A stretch of 64,000 nucleotides of DNA, taken from NCBI GenBank assembly GCA_905182305.1, contig CAJJBB010000010.1, forward strand, positions 157,400-221,399, written 5' to 3'. Made by a program: the position numbers and the translations under genes. Positions 19,387 to 30,000 of this stretch are shown piece by piece (position 1 is the stretch's first letter; every line of letters starts with the position of its first letter). The DNA is from Flavobacteria bacterium MS024-2A. Its GTDB lineage: Bacteria > Bacteroidota > Bacteroidia > Flavobacteriales > Flavobacteriaceae. A model generated the notes under the pieces. That model searched no databases, was not told the DNA's origin, and saw only the letters and a list, made by a program, of their open reading frames with translations.

Positions 19387-19440
19387 CTAATTTGAATAGG
19401 ATGTTGCTCTTAATATTTATGCTTCAAAAACTAATATTTG

Positions 19441-19448
19441 TATATTTG
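19441..19448 (+). promoter_or_regulatory. -7 box of trkA
   Basis: TATATTTG matches TAnnTTTG, 22 bases before the trkA ATG at 19471. No -33 TTTG at the usual spacing was seen. Confidence 0.5.
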
Positions 19449-19470
19449 AACGGTATTTCGATACATACTT

Positions 19471-20821
19471 ATGAAAATAATTATCGCAGGCGGTGGCGAG
19501 GTAGGGTTTCATTTAGCGAAGCTCCTTTCTTTTGAATCTTTAGATATCACTTTAATAGATACCGATAAGGATCGTTTAAATTACGCTCAATCTCATTTAG
19601 ATATTCGTGGAATTCGCGGTAATGCTATGTCTTTGGCTGTTATGCAAGAGTCTCAAGTTGCTAGTTCTGACCTTTTTATAGCAGTAACTTCTGAAGAAGC
19701 AATCAATATAACAGTATGCGCATTAGCAAAACAGCTAGGTAGCAAAAAGACTATTGCTAGAATTTCTAACATTGAATTTATAAACGCTAAAGACACCATT
19801 AGCTTTAAAGAAATTGGAGTGGATGAATTAATCTCACCGGAAGAACTCGCAGCTACTGAAATTCAACAACTGTTAGATCAATCTGCATTTTCAAATAGTT
19901 ATGGTTTTGAAAACGGTGCTTTAACCCTTATTGGAACAAGTTTAGCTAAAGATGTACCATTTGTAGGTAAAAGCGTAAAAGAAGCAGCCTTAATTTTCCC
20001 AGACGTACATTTTATGCCTATTGCAATTCAACGTAAAGGAACACAAAATACTATAATTCCTAGAGGAGACACCTGTTTTGAAGAGGGTGACACTGCTTTT
20101 TTTATTACTCTAAAAGAAGGGGTAGAAGAGTTGTATAAATTAACAGGAAAGACAAAAGCTTCAATTAAAAATATAATGATTTTAGGTGGAGGCCGAATTG
20201 GATATAATACTGCACGTGAATTATGCGAAAAAAAGTTTAATGTAACTTTAATAGAAAAAAACAAAAAGAAAGCTTTTGAAATGGCTGATTTACTTCCAAA
20301 TGCCTTGGTTATTAACGCAGATGGTAGAAGTGCTGAATTATTAGAAGAGGAGGATCTTTCGTCTATGGATGCTTTTATTTCTGTGACTGAGAATTCTGAA
20401 ACCAATATCATGTCATGTCTTATGGCACATAATAAAAATGTTAAAAAAACCATTGCTTTAGTTGAAAATATGGATTATTTTCAATTGTCTCATTCTATTG
20501 GAATAGATACACTTATTAATAAAAAACTATTGACAGCCAATACCATTTTTAGGTATATTCGACGAGGAGAAGTAGTGGACATGACTACTCTAAATAATTT
20601 AAATGCTGAAATTTTAGAATTTGTAGTTAACGAGAATTCTAAAGTAACAAATTATAAGATTAAAGATCTTGATTTTCCCAGAACAGCTATTATTGGTGGC
20701 GTTATTAAAGATGGGAGAAGGTATTATTGCACTAGGAGATTATACTATTTGTGCAGGTGACAGAATTGTAGTGTGCTGTTTGCCTCGATCTATTAAGCGA
20801 ATTGAAAGTTTATTTTTATAA
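19471..20821 (+). pseudogene. trkA: Potassium uptake protein TrkA, frameshifted near its 3' end
   Basis: Peripheral NAD-binding regulator of the TrkH potassium channel. Two RCK units are visible, each with a Rossmann glycine motif: IIIAGGGEVGFHLAKLL (residues 3 on) and IMILGGGRIGYNTAREL (about 235 on). The first frame stops at 20760 after an odd ending (GRRYYCTRRLYYLCR). Removing one base near 20713-20719 (GATGGGAGAAGG) restores EGIIALGDYTICAGDRIVVC and a natural TAA at 20819-20821, the expected TrkA tail. So the last 34 residues of the final RCK_C domain are shifted. This is either a sequence error or a fresh mutation. trkH follows seven bases after the restored stop. Confidence 0.85.
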
Positions 20822-20827
20822 CATTCC

Positions 20828-22324
20828 ATGCATAGTCTCAATTATAAGATCGTTGTTTTTTTAATGGGGATTCTTTTGTTATTCAATGGAGGACTAATGC
20901 TTTTTTCTGCACTTACTAGCTTTATATACTCAGATGGTGTAACTTTTGAATTAACTCTTTCTGCCTTTATAGTGCTTTCAATGGGTGCATTAATGATGTT
21001 GTTTGGAAGACGACATAATAAAAAAATTCAAAAAAGAGAGGGGTACCTTATTGTTACCTTAGGATGGTTATTAATGACCATAACGGGAATGCTTCCTTTT
21101 ATTATGACCGATAGTATAGTAGATATGTCCTCTACTTTTTTTGAAACAATGTCTGGCTATACGGCAACGGGTGCCACTATTCTTTCAGACATAGAGTCCC
21201 TCCCTGCTGGAATTTTGTTTTGGCGGAGTATGACTCATTGGATTGGCGGTATGGGAATAATTGTTTTGGCAATAGCTATTTTACCTTTATTAGGTATAGG
21301 AGGGATGCAACTCTTTTCTGCTGAAGCACCAGGGCCCAATAGTGACAAATTGCATCCTCGAATTACAGATACAGCTAAAAGACTTTGGATAATTTATGTT
21401 TCCTTTACATTAGTAGAAGCCTTATTATTGTGTATTGCTGGAATGTCAATTTTTGATGCGATTAATCATGCTATGAGTACAATGGCATCAGGAGGATTTT
21501 CAACTAAAAACAATAGTTTAGCTCACTGGAATCATTTGCCTTGGGTACACTATATTATAATTATATTTATGTTCTTAGCAGGCTCTAATTTTGTATTAAG
21601 CTATTTTGCTTTTAAAGGAAAGCTAAAAAAAGTTTTTAAAGACAGTGAGTTTAAAACCTATTTCACATTAATTATTATTTTTTCTTTAATTGTTTTCATT
21701 GTTCTAATTAGTAGTGTAGACCTAAACAATAGTTTGTTTGACCGTCCACAGGTATGGGGGAAGATTGAAAGTTCATTAAGACATGCATTTTTTCAGGTTA
21801 TATCTATAGTTACTACTACTGGATTTGTCACTTCGGATTATACTGCTTGGACACCTTTTCTGACTATTTTATTTTTTGGACTAATGTTTTTGGGAGGTTC
21901 AGCTGGAAGCACATCAGGTGGAATAAAAGTAGTTAGACATTTATTAATGATTAAAGGTGGTATACTTGAATTAAAGCGCGCTTTACACCCAAATGCAATT
22001 ATTCAACCAAGGTATAATGGAAGAATAGTAAATCAGGAAATAATTTTAAATGTATTAGCTTTCTTCATCCTCTATATGGTTTCCTTCATAATAGGAAGTT
22101 TAGTATTTGGTTTATTGGGATTAGATTTCGAAAATGCCATTGGAGTTGCTGCTGCAACATTAGGAAATGTTGGGCCAGCTATTGGTGATTTTGGACCGAG
22201 TGGAAATTATAGTGAATTACCTGCTTTCGGAAAATTTTGGGCATCTTTTTTAATGTTACTAGGACGTCTTGAATTATTTACTGTTCTTATTCTTTTCACT
22301 CCTTTTTTCTGGAAAAAGACTTAG
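20828..22324 (+). CDS. trkH: Potassium uptake channel TrkH
   Basis: A 498-residue integral membrane protein of the TrkH/KtrB family, the potassium-conducting subunit partnered by TrkA. Selectivity-filter-like repeats are visible: ETMSGYTATGATILSDIESLP, AMSTMASGGFSTKNNS, VISIVTTTGFVTSDY, and AAATLGNVGPAIGDFGPS near the end. The segment SAGSTSGGIKVVRHL is also characteristic. The gene sits directly after trkA, as expected for a two-gene operon. Its stop overlaps that of convergent rarA by four bases. Confidence 0.95.
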   Translation: MHSLNYKIVVFLMGILLLFNGGLMLFSALTSFIYSDGVTFELTLSAFIVLSMGALMMLFGRRHNKKIQKREGYLIVTLGWLLMTITGMLPFIMTDSIVDMSSTFFETMSGYTATGATILSDIESLPAGILFWRSMTHWIGGMGIIVLAIAILPLLGIGGMQLFSAEAPGPNSDKLHPRITDTAKRLWIIYVSFTLVEALLLCIAGMSIFDAINHAMSTMASGGFSTKNNSLAHWNHLPWVHYIIIIFMFLAGSNFVLSYFAFKGKLKKVFKDSEFKTYFTLIIIFSLIVFIVLISSVDLNNSLFDRPQVWGKIESSLRHAFFQVISIVTTTGFVTSDYTAWTPFLTILFFGLMFLGGSAGSTSGGIKVVRHLLMIKGGILELKRALHPNAIIQPRYNGRIVNQEIILNVLAFFILYMVSFIIGSLVFGLLGLDFENAIGVAAATLGNVGPAIGDFGPSGNYSELPAFGKFWASFLMLLGRLELFTVLILFTPFFWKKT

Positions 22325-23598
22325 TACCCATATTTTTTATTCCACCTACTTTTTAGAAAATCTCTAATACTTTTTTCTTTTTGATTATCTCCCGGCTGGT
22401 ATAGTGTTGTTCCTTTAATTTCTTCGGGTAAGAACTCTTGTTCAATAAATTGATTTTTATAATCATGGGCATATTTATAATCTTCTCCATAACCAAGCTC
22501 TTTCATAAGCTTAGTTGGCGCATTTCTTAAATGAAGTGGTATTGGTAGATTTCCAGTTTGTCTTACTTTCTCTTGAGCCTCATTAATAGCTTTATAAGCA
22601 GTATTGCTTTTTGGTGATGTAGCTAAGTATATAACACATTCACTAAGTAAAATTCTACCTTCGGGGTATCCTACGCTAGTAACAGCCTGAAATGTACTAT
22701 TTGCTAAAACTAAGGCAGTTGGATTTGCAATACCTATATCTTCAGCTGCAAAAATCAGTAAACGCCTAGCAATAAACCCAATATCTTCTCCAGCTTCAAT
22801 CATCCTTGCCAGCCAATAAATTCCTCCATTGGGATCACTTCCTCTTATAGATTTAATAAATGCCGAAACAATATCATAATGAAAATCACCATTTTTATCA
22901 AATAAAACACTATTGGTTTGCACAGTCTGAAAGACCATTTCATTTGTAATTTTTATTGTTTTATTTCCATTGGCTTGAATAACAAGTTCTAATAGTGAAA
23001 GTAATTTACGAGCATCTCCTCCTGCAAGTTCAATCAGCGCTTCAGTTTCATTTAATTGAATATCTATTTTTTTTAAAAAGTCATCATTTTCAAGTGCATG
23101 GGTTAAAATTTTCTTTAGTTCTTTTTTTTCTAAGGAGTTAAGAATGTAGACCTGGCATCTAGATAGTAGTGCATTAATTACTTCAAAACTTGGGTTTTCT
23201 GTGGTAGCACCAATTAGGGTTATAACACCCTTTTCAACAGCATTTAAAAGAGAGTCTTGTTGAGACTTACTAAACCTATGAATTTCATCAATAAATAAAA
23301 TAGGGCTTTTGCCAGAAAAGAGACCTCCTGAATGTTCAGCTTTATGGATAATTTCACGAATCTCTTTTACCCCAGCATTTATTGCAGATAATTGATAGAA
23401 TGGACGTTCTTTCTCTAGCGCTAATAATTGTGCAAGTGTTGTTTTTCCAGTTCCAGGGGGCCCCCAAAAGATGAGTGAAGGAAAGATGCCATTAGTAATC
23501 ATTTGTGTTAAACTCCCTTGGGATCCAACCAAATGATCCTGACCAAAGTAATCCGCTAAAGATTTTGGTCGCATGCGTTCAGCTAATGGAGTATTCAT
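22321..23598 (-). CDS. rarA: Replication-associated recombination protein A (RarA/MgsA AAA ATPase)
   Basis: Clamp-loader-like AAA+ ATPase that acts at stalled replication forks. The 425 residues show Walker [14 protein letters not shown], Walker [17 protein letters not shown], sensor 1 [13 protein letters not shown], sensor 2 [13 protein letters not shown], and the family C-terminal block [20 protein letters not shown] and [11 protein letters not shown]. It starts at ATG 23598. It lies 26 bases after rlmB on the same strand. Confidence 0.95.
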   Translation of the reverse strand: MNTPLAERMRPKSLADYFGQDHLVGSQGSLTQMITNGIFPSLIFWGPPGTGKTTLAQLLALEKERPFYQLSAINAGVKEIREIIHKAEHSGGLFSGKSPILFIDEIHRFSKSQQDSLLNAVEKGVITLIGATTENPSFEVINALLSRCQVYILNSLEKKELKKILTHALENDDFLKKIDIQLNETEALIELAGGDARKLLSLLELVIQANGNKTIKITNEMVFQTVQTNSVLFDKNGDFHYDIVSAFIKSIRGSDPNGGIYWLARMIEAGEDIGFIARRLLIFAAEDIGIANPTALVLANSTFQAVTSVGYPEGRILLSECVIYLATSPKSNTAYKAINEAQEKVRQTGNLPIPLHLRNAPTKLMKELGYGEDYKYAHDYKNQFIEQEFLPEEIKGTTLYQPGDNQKEKSIRDFLKSRWNKKYGY

Positions 23599-23624
23599 GC
23601 TATAAATATAAGTTTTTTACTTTT

Positions 23625-24356
23625 CTATACGCGTTGACGTATGGTTTCATAAAAAACAACGGCGCATGCTACTGATACATTTAATGAATCGATACCCTCT
23701 ACCATTGGAATTTTAGCTTTTCGATCTATTATTTTAAGCATTCCCCCAGAAATACCGACGTCCTCTGAGCCAAAAATAAGTGCCAGAGGCCCCTTTAGAT
23801 CTTCTTCATATATAGTTATGGGTGTTTTTTCAGTTATGCCTAGTGTGGGCACCTCATGTGCTTTTAAATAATAAACAACATCTTTCAAATGTTGCACTTT
23901 AGAAATAGGTACTTTAAAAGCACCTCCAGCAGAAGTTTTTACTACATCACCGTTTAAAGGAGCACTCCCTGAGGTTGGTATAAAAATCGCATCAACTCCG
24001 GTGGCAGCTGCAGAGCGAAGAATAGCTCCAAAATTACGGGTATCTGTGATTCCGTCCAGTAGCACAAAAATTGGATTCTTTTTAGCTTCCATTATTTTTT
24101 CAATAAGAGGCTCCATTTCAAGAGTAGCTAGAGCTGCAATCCTAGCCACAGCCCCTTGATGATTTTTGTCTGAAAAGCGATTTAAACGCTCTACAGGCAC
24201 AAAACTAAATGCGATGTTATTAGATCGAAGCACATGCAGTAATTCTTCAAATAAGGTACTCTTTGTACCTTTTAAAAGCCATACCCGATCAATTGACTTA
24301 CCTGACTGAATTGCTTCTAGAATTGCTCTTAATCCAAATATTGTTACTGTTTCCAT
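23625..24356 (-). CDS. rlmB: 23S rRNA (guanosine-2'-O-)-methyltransferase RlmB
   Basis: A 243-residue SpoU-family enzyme expected to methylate G2251 of 23S rRNA (E. coli numbering). The N-terminal RNA-binding domain (IFGLRAILEAIQSGKSIDRVW) and the SPOUT motifs LLDGITDTRNFGAILRSAAATG, LIFGSEDVGIS and IPMVEGIDSLNVSVACAVVFYE are all present. The start is ATG 24356, just four bases after a -7 box (24361-24368), so the mRNA may have almost no leader. rarA follows. A second SpoU protein is encoded at 17191, so target assignment rests on similarity to RlmB. Confidence 0.9.
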   Translation of the reverse strand: METVTIFGLRAILEAIQSGKSIDRVWLLKGTKSTLFEELLHVLRSNNIAFSFVPVERLNRFSDKNHQGAVARIAALATLEMEPLIEKIMEAKKNPIFVLLDGITDTRNFGAILRSAAATGVDAIFIPTSGSAPLNGDVVKTSAGGAFKVPISKVQHLKDVVYYLKAHEVPTLGITEKTPITIYEEDLKGPLALIFGSEDVGISGGMLKIIDRKAKIPMVEGIDSLNVSVACAVVFYETIRQRV

Positions 24357-24360
24357 TGAT

Positions 24361-24368
24361 CAAAACTA
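24361..24368 (-). promoter_or_regulatory. -7 box of rlmB, adjacent to start codon
   Basis: Minus-strand TAGTTTTG fits TAnnTTTG; only four bases separate it from the rlmB ATG. Transcription would begin at or near the A of ATG, suggesting a leaderless message. Confidence 0.45.
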
Positions 24369-24436
24369 ATTTAATTTTTCTGACAATAGTATTTAAACTA
24401 CATATCTTTTTATCTCTAGTTATTTAAAAATAACCA

Positions 24437-24470
24437 AAAAAAAAGGGAGACAATTAAGTCTCCCTTTTTT
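24437..24470 (-). terminator. Intrinsic terminator of the SusC/SusD operon
   Basis: GGGAGAC (24445-24451) pairs with GTCTCCC (24458-24464) around AATTAA. On the minus strand it is followed by a run of nine T. It lies just after the stop of the last gene of the susC-susD-lipoprotein operon. Confidence 0.85.
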
Positions 24471-24490
24471 AAAAATTACTTAGGCATTTT

Positions 24491-25384
24491 TTACTGGCAA
24501 ATACTTAAAGTTTTAGCTCCGGCTGAAACAACACTTTGAATTAAAGCAGTTTGCTCATTGCTTCCGTCAAGTGCAGTGTATACGACATTAAAACTACATT
24601 CAGAATTATAATCGTCATTCTCCCATTCAAATACCATTGTAGAAGCCCCTTCAGGAATCGTTAGAGTAGCATAACCACTTGAAGTATTACCTGTATACGG
24701 TTCTAATCCGGCATTTTGACCTGCACCAACAGCATCGTATTGACTAAGCATACCATAGTTGGTACTTACTCCATCAACCGTTACTTTTATACGACCTGAT
24801 TGCCATCCATCACCATAACTATCAGCCATGTTGAATGTATAGATTCCAGGTACTGCAGATAAAGGAATACACTTTATTATTTTAGCATACCTATAAGGCG
24901 ACTTAAAGTAAGATCCAGTCATTGATCCGGTTGCTTGATCAGCTCCAAAAGATCTACCGTCTGTAAGGTTTAATTTTAAACTAATATTTACAGCATCTCC
25001 ACCAGTATACTGACTACTAGACAGACCAAGAGTAGTCATTGCATCTCCAAGACTAACGCTAATGTCTGTTCTAGGAAGACCTGTAGGTCCTGTAGTAAAC
25101 TGACTAGGTTGCAAGGTCTGGAATAATGATTCAGCACCAGAGTTTAAAGAAACATAGATTTCTATGTTCTGCATCAAAGCACCATTTTCAGTATCGTGCT
25201 CTTCTATAGTTGCTGTAAAGATTGAGGCAGCAGGAGCATAAAAATTATATTCTCCTGATGAAGCAATCGTTCTAATTACAGCACCATTTGTATAATTATC
25301 GAGAACATCATTGATTAGATTGTCTGGTTCAGAACAAGACGTTACTACCAATAAAAGTCCTAAAAGAATTGATATTTTTTTCAT
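24491..25384 (-). CDS. SusD-associated lipoprotein of unknown function
   Basis: A 297-residue predicted lipoprotein; the signal MKKISILLGLLLVVTSC gives acceptor Cys17, followed by acidic residues (SEPDN) that often mark surface export in Bacteroidetes. I do not recognise a named family. The first part (45-140) looks like beta-sandwich sequence. Residues 180-270 contain DSYGDGWQSGRIKVTVDG (motif D188-S-x-G-D-G-W194), a pattern found in many flavobacterial secreted proteins, followed by a beta-rich stretch. It is the third gene after susC and susD, eight bases after susD, and shares their terminator. A surface ligand-binding role in the same uptake system is the natural inference. Confidence 0.75.
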   Translation of the reverse strand: MKKISILLGLLLVVTSCSEPDNLINDVLDNYTNGAVIRTIASSGEYNFYAPAASIFTATIEEHDTENGALMQNIEIYVSLNSGAESLFQTLQPSQFTTGPTGLPRTDISVSLGDAMTTLGLSSSQYTGGDAVNISLKLNLTDGRSFGADQATGSMTGSYFKSPYRYAKIIKCIPLSAVPGIYTFNMADSYGDGWQSGRIKVTVDGVSTNYGMLSQYDAVGAGQNAGLEPYTGNTSSGYATLTIPEGASTMVFEWENDDYNSECSFNVVYTALDGSNEQTALIQSVVSAGAKTLSICQ

Positions 25385-25392
25385 TTGACTAA

Positions 25393-27030
25393 TTATTTAA
25401 GGTTAGTTGCTCCAGAAGTATTCCAGAATACACGATCGCTTTTAGAAGATCTCTGGCTACCATTCTTATTGTTGTTCACAAAATTAGCTGGAAAATATTG
25501 AGTAGTTGGAAAACTTCCTGGATCTGGTTCAACATTAGGTTGAAGTGATCTTGGATATCCATTTCTTCTGTAAGAGTTGTATGCGTCTATACCATTTCCA
25601 ACCATGGAAATAAAGTATTCAGTTGCCCACATATCTAACTTATCAGCAGTAGGTCCTGCAGCATTCCAATCCGAGGTGAATGCAGCAACATATGCGTCTA
25701 TATCAGCAGTAGCCAAAGCGTCACCACCTAGATCATCTGTTTTCTCTAAGGCTTGTGTAAGCGCAGTTAACGTTTCAGCAGTCGCTTTAGCAAGATCACC
25801 TTGACCAACAGCAACTTCAGCATTCATAAAGTGCATCCATGACGATAACATTACAGGAGTTATACCTGCTCCTTTTTCACCAGCTCCTAGAACTTGTCCA
25901 GCAAAAGATCTATCATCATATTTACCACCAGCTGGATAAGTTCCACGAAGTGTTCTTAAGAATCCATCGGGAGGAGTCCCGTTGTCATTTCCATGATCTC
26001 TTCCCCAGTAACCACCTGCTGGTTTACTTGCACTATTAGTTGGAGCACAAAAAGGAGTGTCATCACCTCTAAGTTGAGGGGGCACATAGTATCCAGTTAA
26101 TCCACATTCTAATACTTCTTCGTTTTCAGCACTGTCGAAACCTGGAGTTTCTGATACCTGTCTGTAGTAGTAATATGGTAATCGAGGATCAGTATTTCCA
26201 GCATGTCCGTTAAGCATATTGAATACTATCCAGTTTGATTGATATTCACCACCTCCTGTATTTGTATAGTTCTGTCTGTATAGAGGGTGTCTAGTATCAG
26301 GAGTTGCCTGATTTGTACCCCACTGAAATTCGAAATCATCAGCTGCTGTTGAAATGTAATCAGAGATTGCATTATAACCAGCAAGATCACCTGTATTCAA
26401 CAAAGCTTTTTTCTTGATACTATTTGCAGCTTTAATCCATTTACTTGAATTCCCACCATAGTAAAAATCATTTGAAGATCCAGCTAAAGCACCTGCATTA
26501 AAATCAGCAATTGCACTGTCCAATAATGCGATAGCAGAAGCATACACTGTCGCACCATCATCTGATACTGGGTTTAAAACCCCTTCACCACCTTTAAGTG
26601 CTTCAGAGTAAGGAACATCTCCAAAATTGTCAACTAATGTTAACATTATATAGGATTGAAAAACTTTTCCCATTCCAATTTCGAATTGCAATCCTCTTTC
26701 TTCTGCAATTAAATTCATTAATCGAATATCTTCTAGCATTCCACGGTAAGCAGATGACCAAAGGCCATTCCAGCTATCTGGAGAATAAATATTGTCATAA
26801 TTTCTTCCGTTCATGTAGTTTATACGTGTTAGTTCTCCACCACGGTCTCCCATTGAGTGAACCCAGTACGCAAAGTCTACTTGGATTGAGTTCAAAAAGA
26901 ACCCAGGATCCGCTTGACTAGGACTTAAGGCATTAGGGTTTTCTGTAAGCTCTATATCTAGAGTTTCACAAGAAGTCACCACTAACATAGTACTTAAACA
27001 AAGTCCTAAAATGTAATTAGTATATTTCAT
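25393..27030 (-). CDS. SusD/RagB-type nutrient-binding outer membrane lipoprotein
   Basis: A 545-residue SusD-like protein of the SusD-like_2 type, the lid that captures ligand over its SusC partner. The lipobox is VVTSC (Cys20 or so). TPR-like helical features include AYRGMLEDIRLMNLIAEE, FQSYIMLTLVDNFGDVPYSEAL (the SusD signature of a conserved D-x-FGDVPYSEA), SSKWIKAANSIKKKALL, and NTDPRLPYYY. The C-terminus reads EYFISMVGNGIDAYNSYRRNGYPR, again typical. No substrate can be inferred: no glycoside hydrolase, sulfatase or peptidase gene is next to it. It sits 18 bases after susC. Confidence 0.93.
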   Translation of the reverse strand: MKYTNYILGLCLSTMLVVTSCETLDIELTENPNALSPSQADPGFFLNSIQVDFAYWVHSMGDRGGELTRINYMNGRNYDNIYSPDSWNGLWSSAYRGMLEDIRLMNLIAEERGLQFEIGMGKVFQSYIMLTLVDNFGDVPYSEALKGGEGVLNPVSDDGATVYASAIALLDSAIADFNAGALAGSSNDFYYGGNSSKWIKAANSIKKKALLNTGDLAGYNAISDYISTAADDFEFQWGTNQATPDTRHPLYRQNYTNTGGGEYQSNWIVFNMLNGHAGNTDPRLPYYYYRQVSETPGFDSAENEEVLECGLTGYYVPPQLRGDDTPFCAPTNSASKPAGGYWGRDHGNDNGTPPDGFLRTLRGTYPAGGKYDDRSFAGQVLGAGEKGAGITPVMLSSWMHFMNAEVAVGQGDLAKATAETLTALTQALEKTDDLGGDALATADIDAYVAAFTSDWNAAGPTADKLDMWATEYFISMVGNGIDAYNSYRRNGYPRSLQPNVEPDPGSFPTTQYFPANFVNNNKNGSQRSSKSDRVFWNTSGATNLK

Positions 27031-27048
27031 GTTTCTGTTTTTTTGTTA

Positions 27049-30000
27049 TTAGAATGTAAGTTTTACACTTGCACCATATCTTTTAGCACTAGGGCCATTA
27101 AGGTAATCAAATCCTCTACCGTTACCTACACCAACACCCGCAATGTTAGGATCAAAATTTGTTCCTGGAGGTGTGTTGTATGCATCATAAGCAAGGTTAA
27201 ATCCTGAAGCTGTAATTGAAATATTTCCAAAAGGAGTATTTTCAATTAAGCTTTTTGGAAGACTATAAGAAAGTGATATTTCACCTAATCTCCAGTGACT
27301 AGCATCATAAACTAACATTTCGTCAGGACCGTACAATACGTTACTAAAATAGAAAGTTGAGTTATTAATTTGCTTACTGTTTGTTACCCCATTAGTATTT
27401 ACTCCTGGAAGAATGAAACTTAATTCACGATCCAAAGTATCTGCTGATAGACCACGACCTAGTAATGTCGCTACTGTATAAGTAAAGATATCTCCACCTT
27501 GTTGGTAGTTAAATAAGAAATTAAAACTAAAATTCTTGTAAGACACACTGTTGCTAATATTTGCAATCCAATCAGGGTTAGCATCACCAATTATTGATGG
27601 TGTAAATGTTTCGGCATAACTACCTGAGTTATTCACAACCTTGTCACCACCACCTGTCCAACGGAATTTTTCAATATCTGAGTTGTATCTAGTTACAGAC
27701 GAACCAATAATAGTTCCTAGTGACTCTCCTACAATAGCAGCGTTTCCTAAAGTTCCAAATCCAGCATAAACAATTATGTCAGTATCTGCACCTAAGTCTT
27801 TCACAATAGCGTCATTAGTAGACCAGTTTAAAGAGGTTGTCCAGTTTAAACCGTCATTGTTTTGGATCCAGTCGTAAGATAAATCTAATTCAACCCCTCT
27901 GTTCTCAATCAAACCAATATTTGTTTGAGTAGAAGTATATCCAGTTGTTGGATCAAGAGGACGGTCAATGATTAAATCATTAGTATTCTTACTATAAATA
28001 GAAAAATCTAAACTCATTCTGCTTCTAAAGAAACGACCTTCAATACCCGCTTCAATCTCATCGATACGTTCAGGTTTTAAATTAGGATTACCTAAAACAG
28101 ATCCTGAAGAATTTGAGATGATAAAGTTTCCACCACTTTTAAATGATTGAGTATCTAGATTAAGTGTCGCTGCAACAGGATATCCAGTTGGGAAGTTAGC
28201 AGATGTTCCATAACCAGCTCTTATTTTTAAAAGACTTACTATATCTCCTTTTAATTCAGGAAATAATGTAGTAGGAAGGAAAGATACACTTACAGAAGGA
28301 TACACAATAGATTGATTTTCCGGATTAAGGTTAGATACCCAGTCCTTTCGTGCCGCAAGGTTCAAATAAATCCATCGGTCGTAATCTATTTCAGCCTGTA
28401 CGAAAGCTCCTAAAATGTTTCTTCTTTGAAAGTATTGAATTTCATCTTGTTGTTCAAAGTTAAAGTGGCGTAATACACCATAAACTTGTTGTCCAGTACT
28501 TCTTGTTCCATTACTGTCAAAAGTATCGCTTCTTGATTCAAGACCTACGTTGAAAGTGATTCCGAAATCATCAACATCATAGTCACCATTTAAATTAAAA
28601 TTGTGATTGGAGATAGATTTAGTGTTATTCCAAGTTTCATAAATACCATTTTGATTTACTGTACTTCCAGTCTTTCCACCTTTATTGGAATAGTTGATGT
28701 TATTCTCTGAATAAACGTCAACACCATAGCGATAAGAAAGATTAAGATTGTCAGAAAGACCATATTGAATATTAGTTGAACCAAACACACGATTTGTATT
28801 TTGAATGTTGGCTGCATTTTTAACAGTCCATCTAGGATTTTGAATACTATTATTCTGTCTATAGTAAATTGATGATCCATCTTTTGGATTTTCCCAAGGA
28901 AGACCCATTAAATCTACACTTCGAGGAGTGTAAAATACATTAGCAAAAACCGAAGCTCCTTCACCACCTACATTACTACCGTAGTTAGCAGCTACTGGAG
29001 GAGTTTGAAATTTAGTTTGAGTAAAGTTTAATGTTCCCCCAACGGTAAATTTATTTGCAAGCCTTGCATTTCCACCAAAACTTAAAGTGTTTCTGTTTAC
29101 TGAATTACCTGGAGTAAATCCAACATCTTCTAAGTTACCGTAGTTAATATTATAATTAGCAGAACCATCGCTAGATGACCCCCTAATGTTTACGTTATTA
29201 CTAAATACATGGCCTGTTCTAAAGAAATTTCCAACACTGTCATATGCTTTCCATTCATAAGTTGCATCTGGAGCAATTCCTAGTTCACCTAAAATTTGAG
29301 GTATTCCAGTTGCACTACTTGCAGTGGTATATGGGTGTCTTAAAAACCCAGGTTGTCCGGAAAGAGTACCATTTATTGAATTTTGGCCAGCCCATCCTGC
29401 AGGTCCACCTTCATCGAAGCTAGGTCCCCAGTTTGAGAAAAACCATCCAAAAGCTTGGTCAAACCCATTTCCATATTGACTTTGATAGTCAGGCATAGAA
29501 GCAAACTCTACATTAAAATAAGACGAGTTAATCGTGATCTCATTTTTTTGTGGCTCCCCACCTGCAGAACTACCAGATTTAGTTGTAATTAAGATTACAC
29601 CATTTCGTCCTTGAGTTCCATATAGTGTTGCGGCAGCTAAACCTTTTAATACACTTACTTCTTCAATGTTGTTAGGGTCAATGTCAAGGAATCTAGAAGA
29701 TCCGTTATTTCCATTAACAAAACTACCTTGTGCATTTGTCTCTGTACTAAAAGGAACACCATCTACAATAAATAAAGGTTGATTTCCTTGTGAGAAAGAG
29801 TTGAATCCACGAATTACAATACTTGTACCTGATCCTGATAAACCACTTTGGTTTGTTATCTGAACACCAGAAGCTTTTCCTGTAAGTACTCGACCAATAT
29901 CTCCTTCAGCACGCTGCTCAATAGAAGCAGTCTCTACTTTAGAAACCGCGTAACCTAAGGCTCGCTTTTCACGTTTAATACCTAAGGAGGTTACAATTAC

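Noticed and set aside
20028..20453. 141-codon minus-strand frame within trkA
   Set aside because: Opposite the second Rossmann unit of TrkA, no recognisable motifs.
26598..26921. 107-codon plus-strand frame in susD
   Set aside because: Antisense to well-conserved SusD sequence; no signal or domain.
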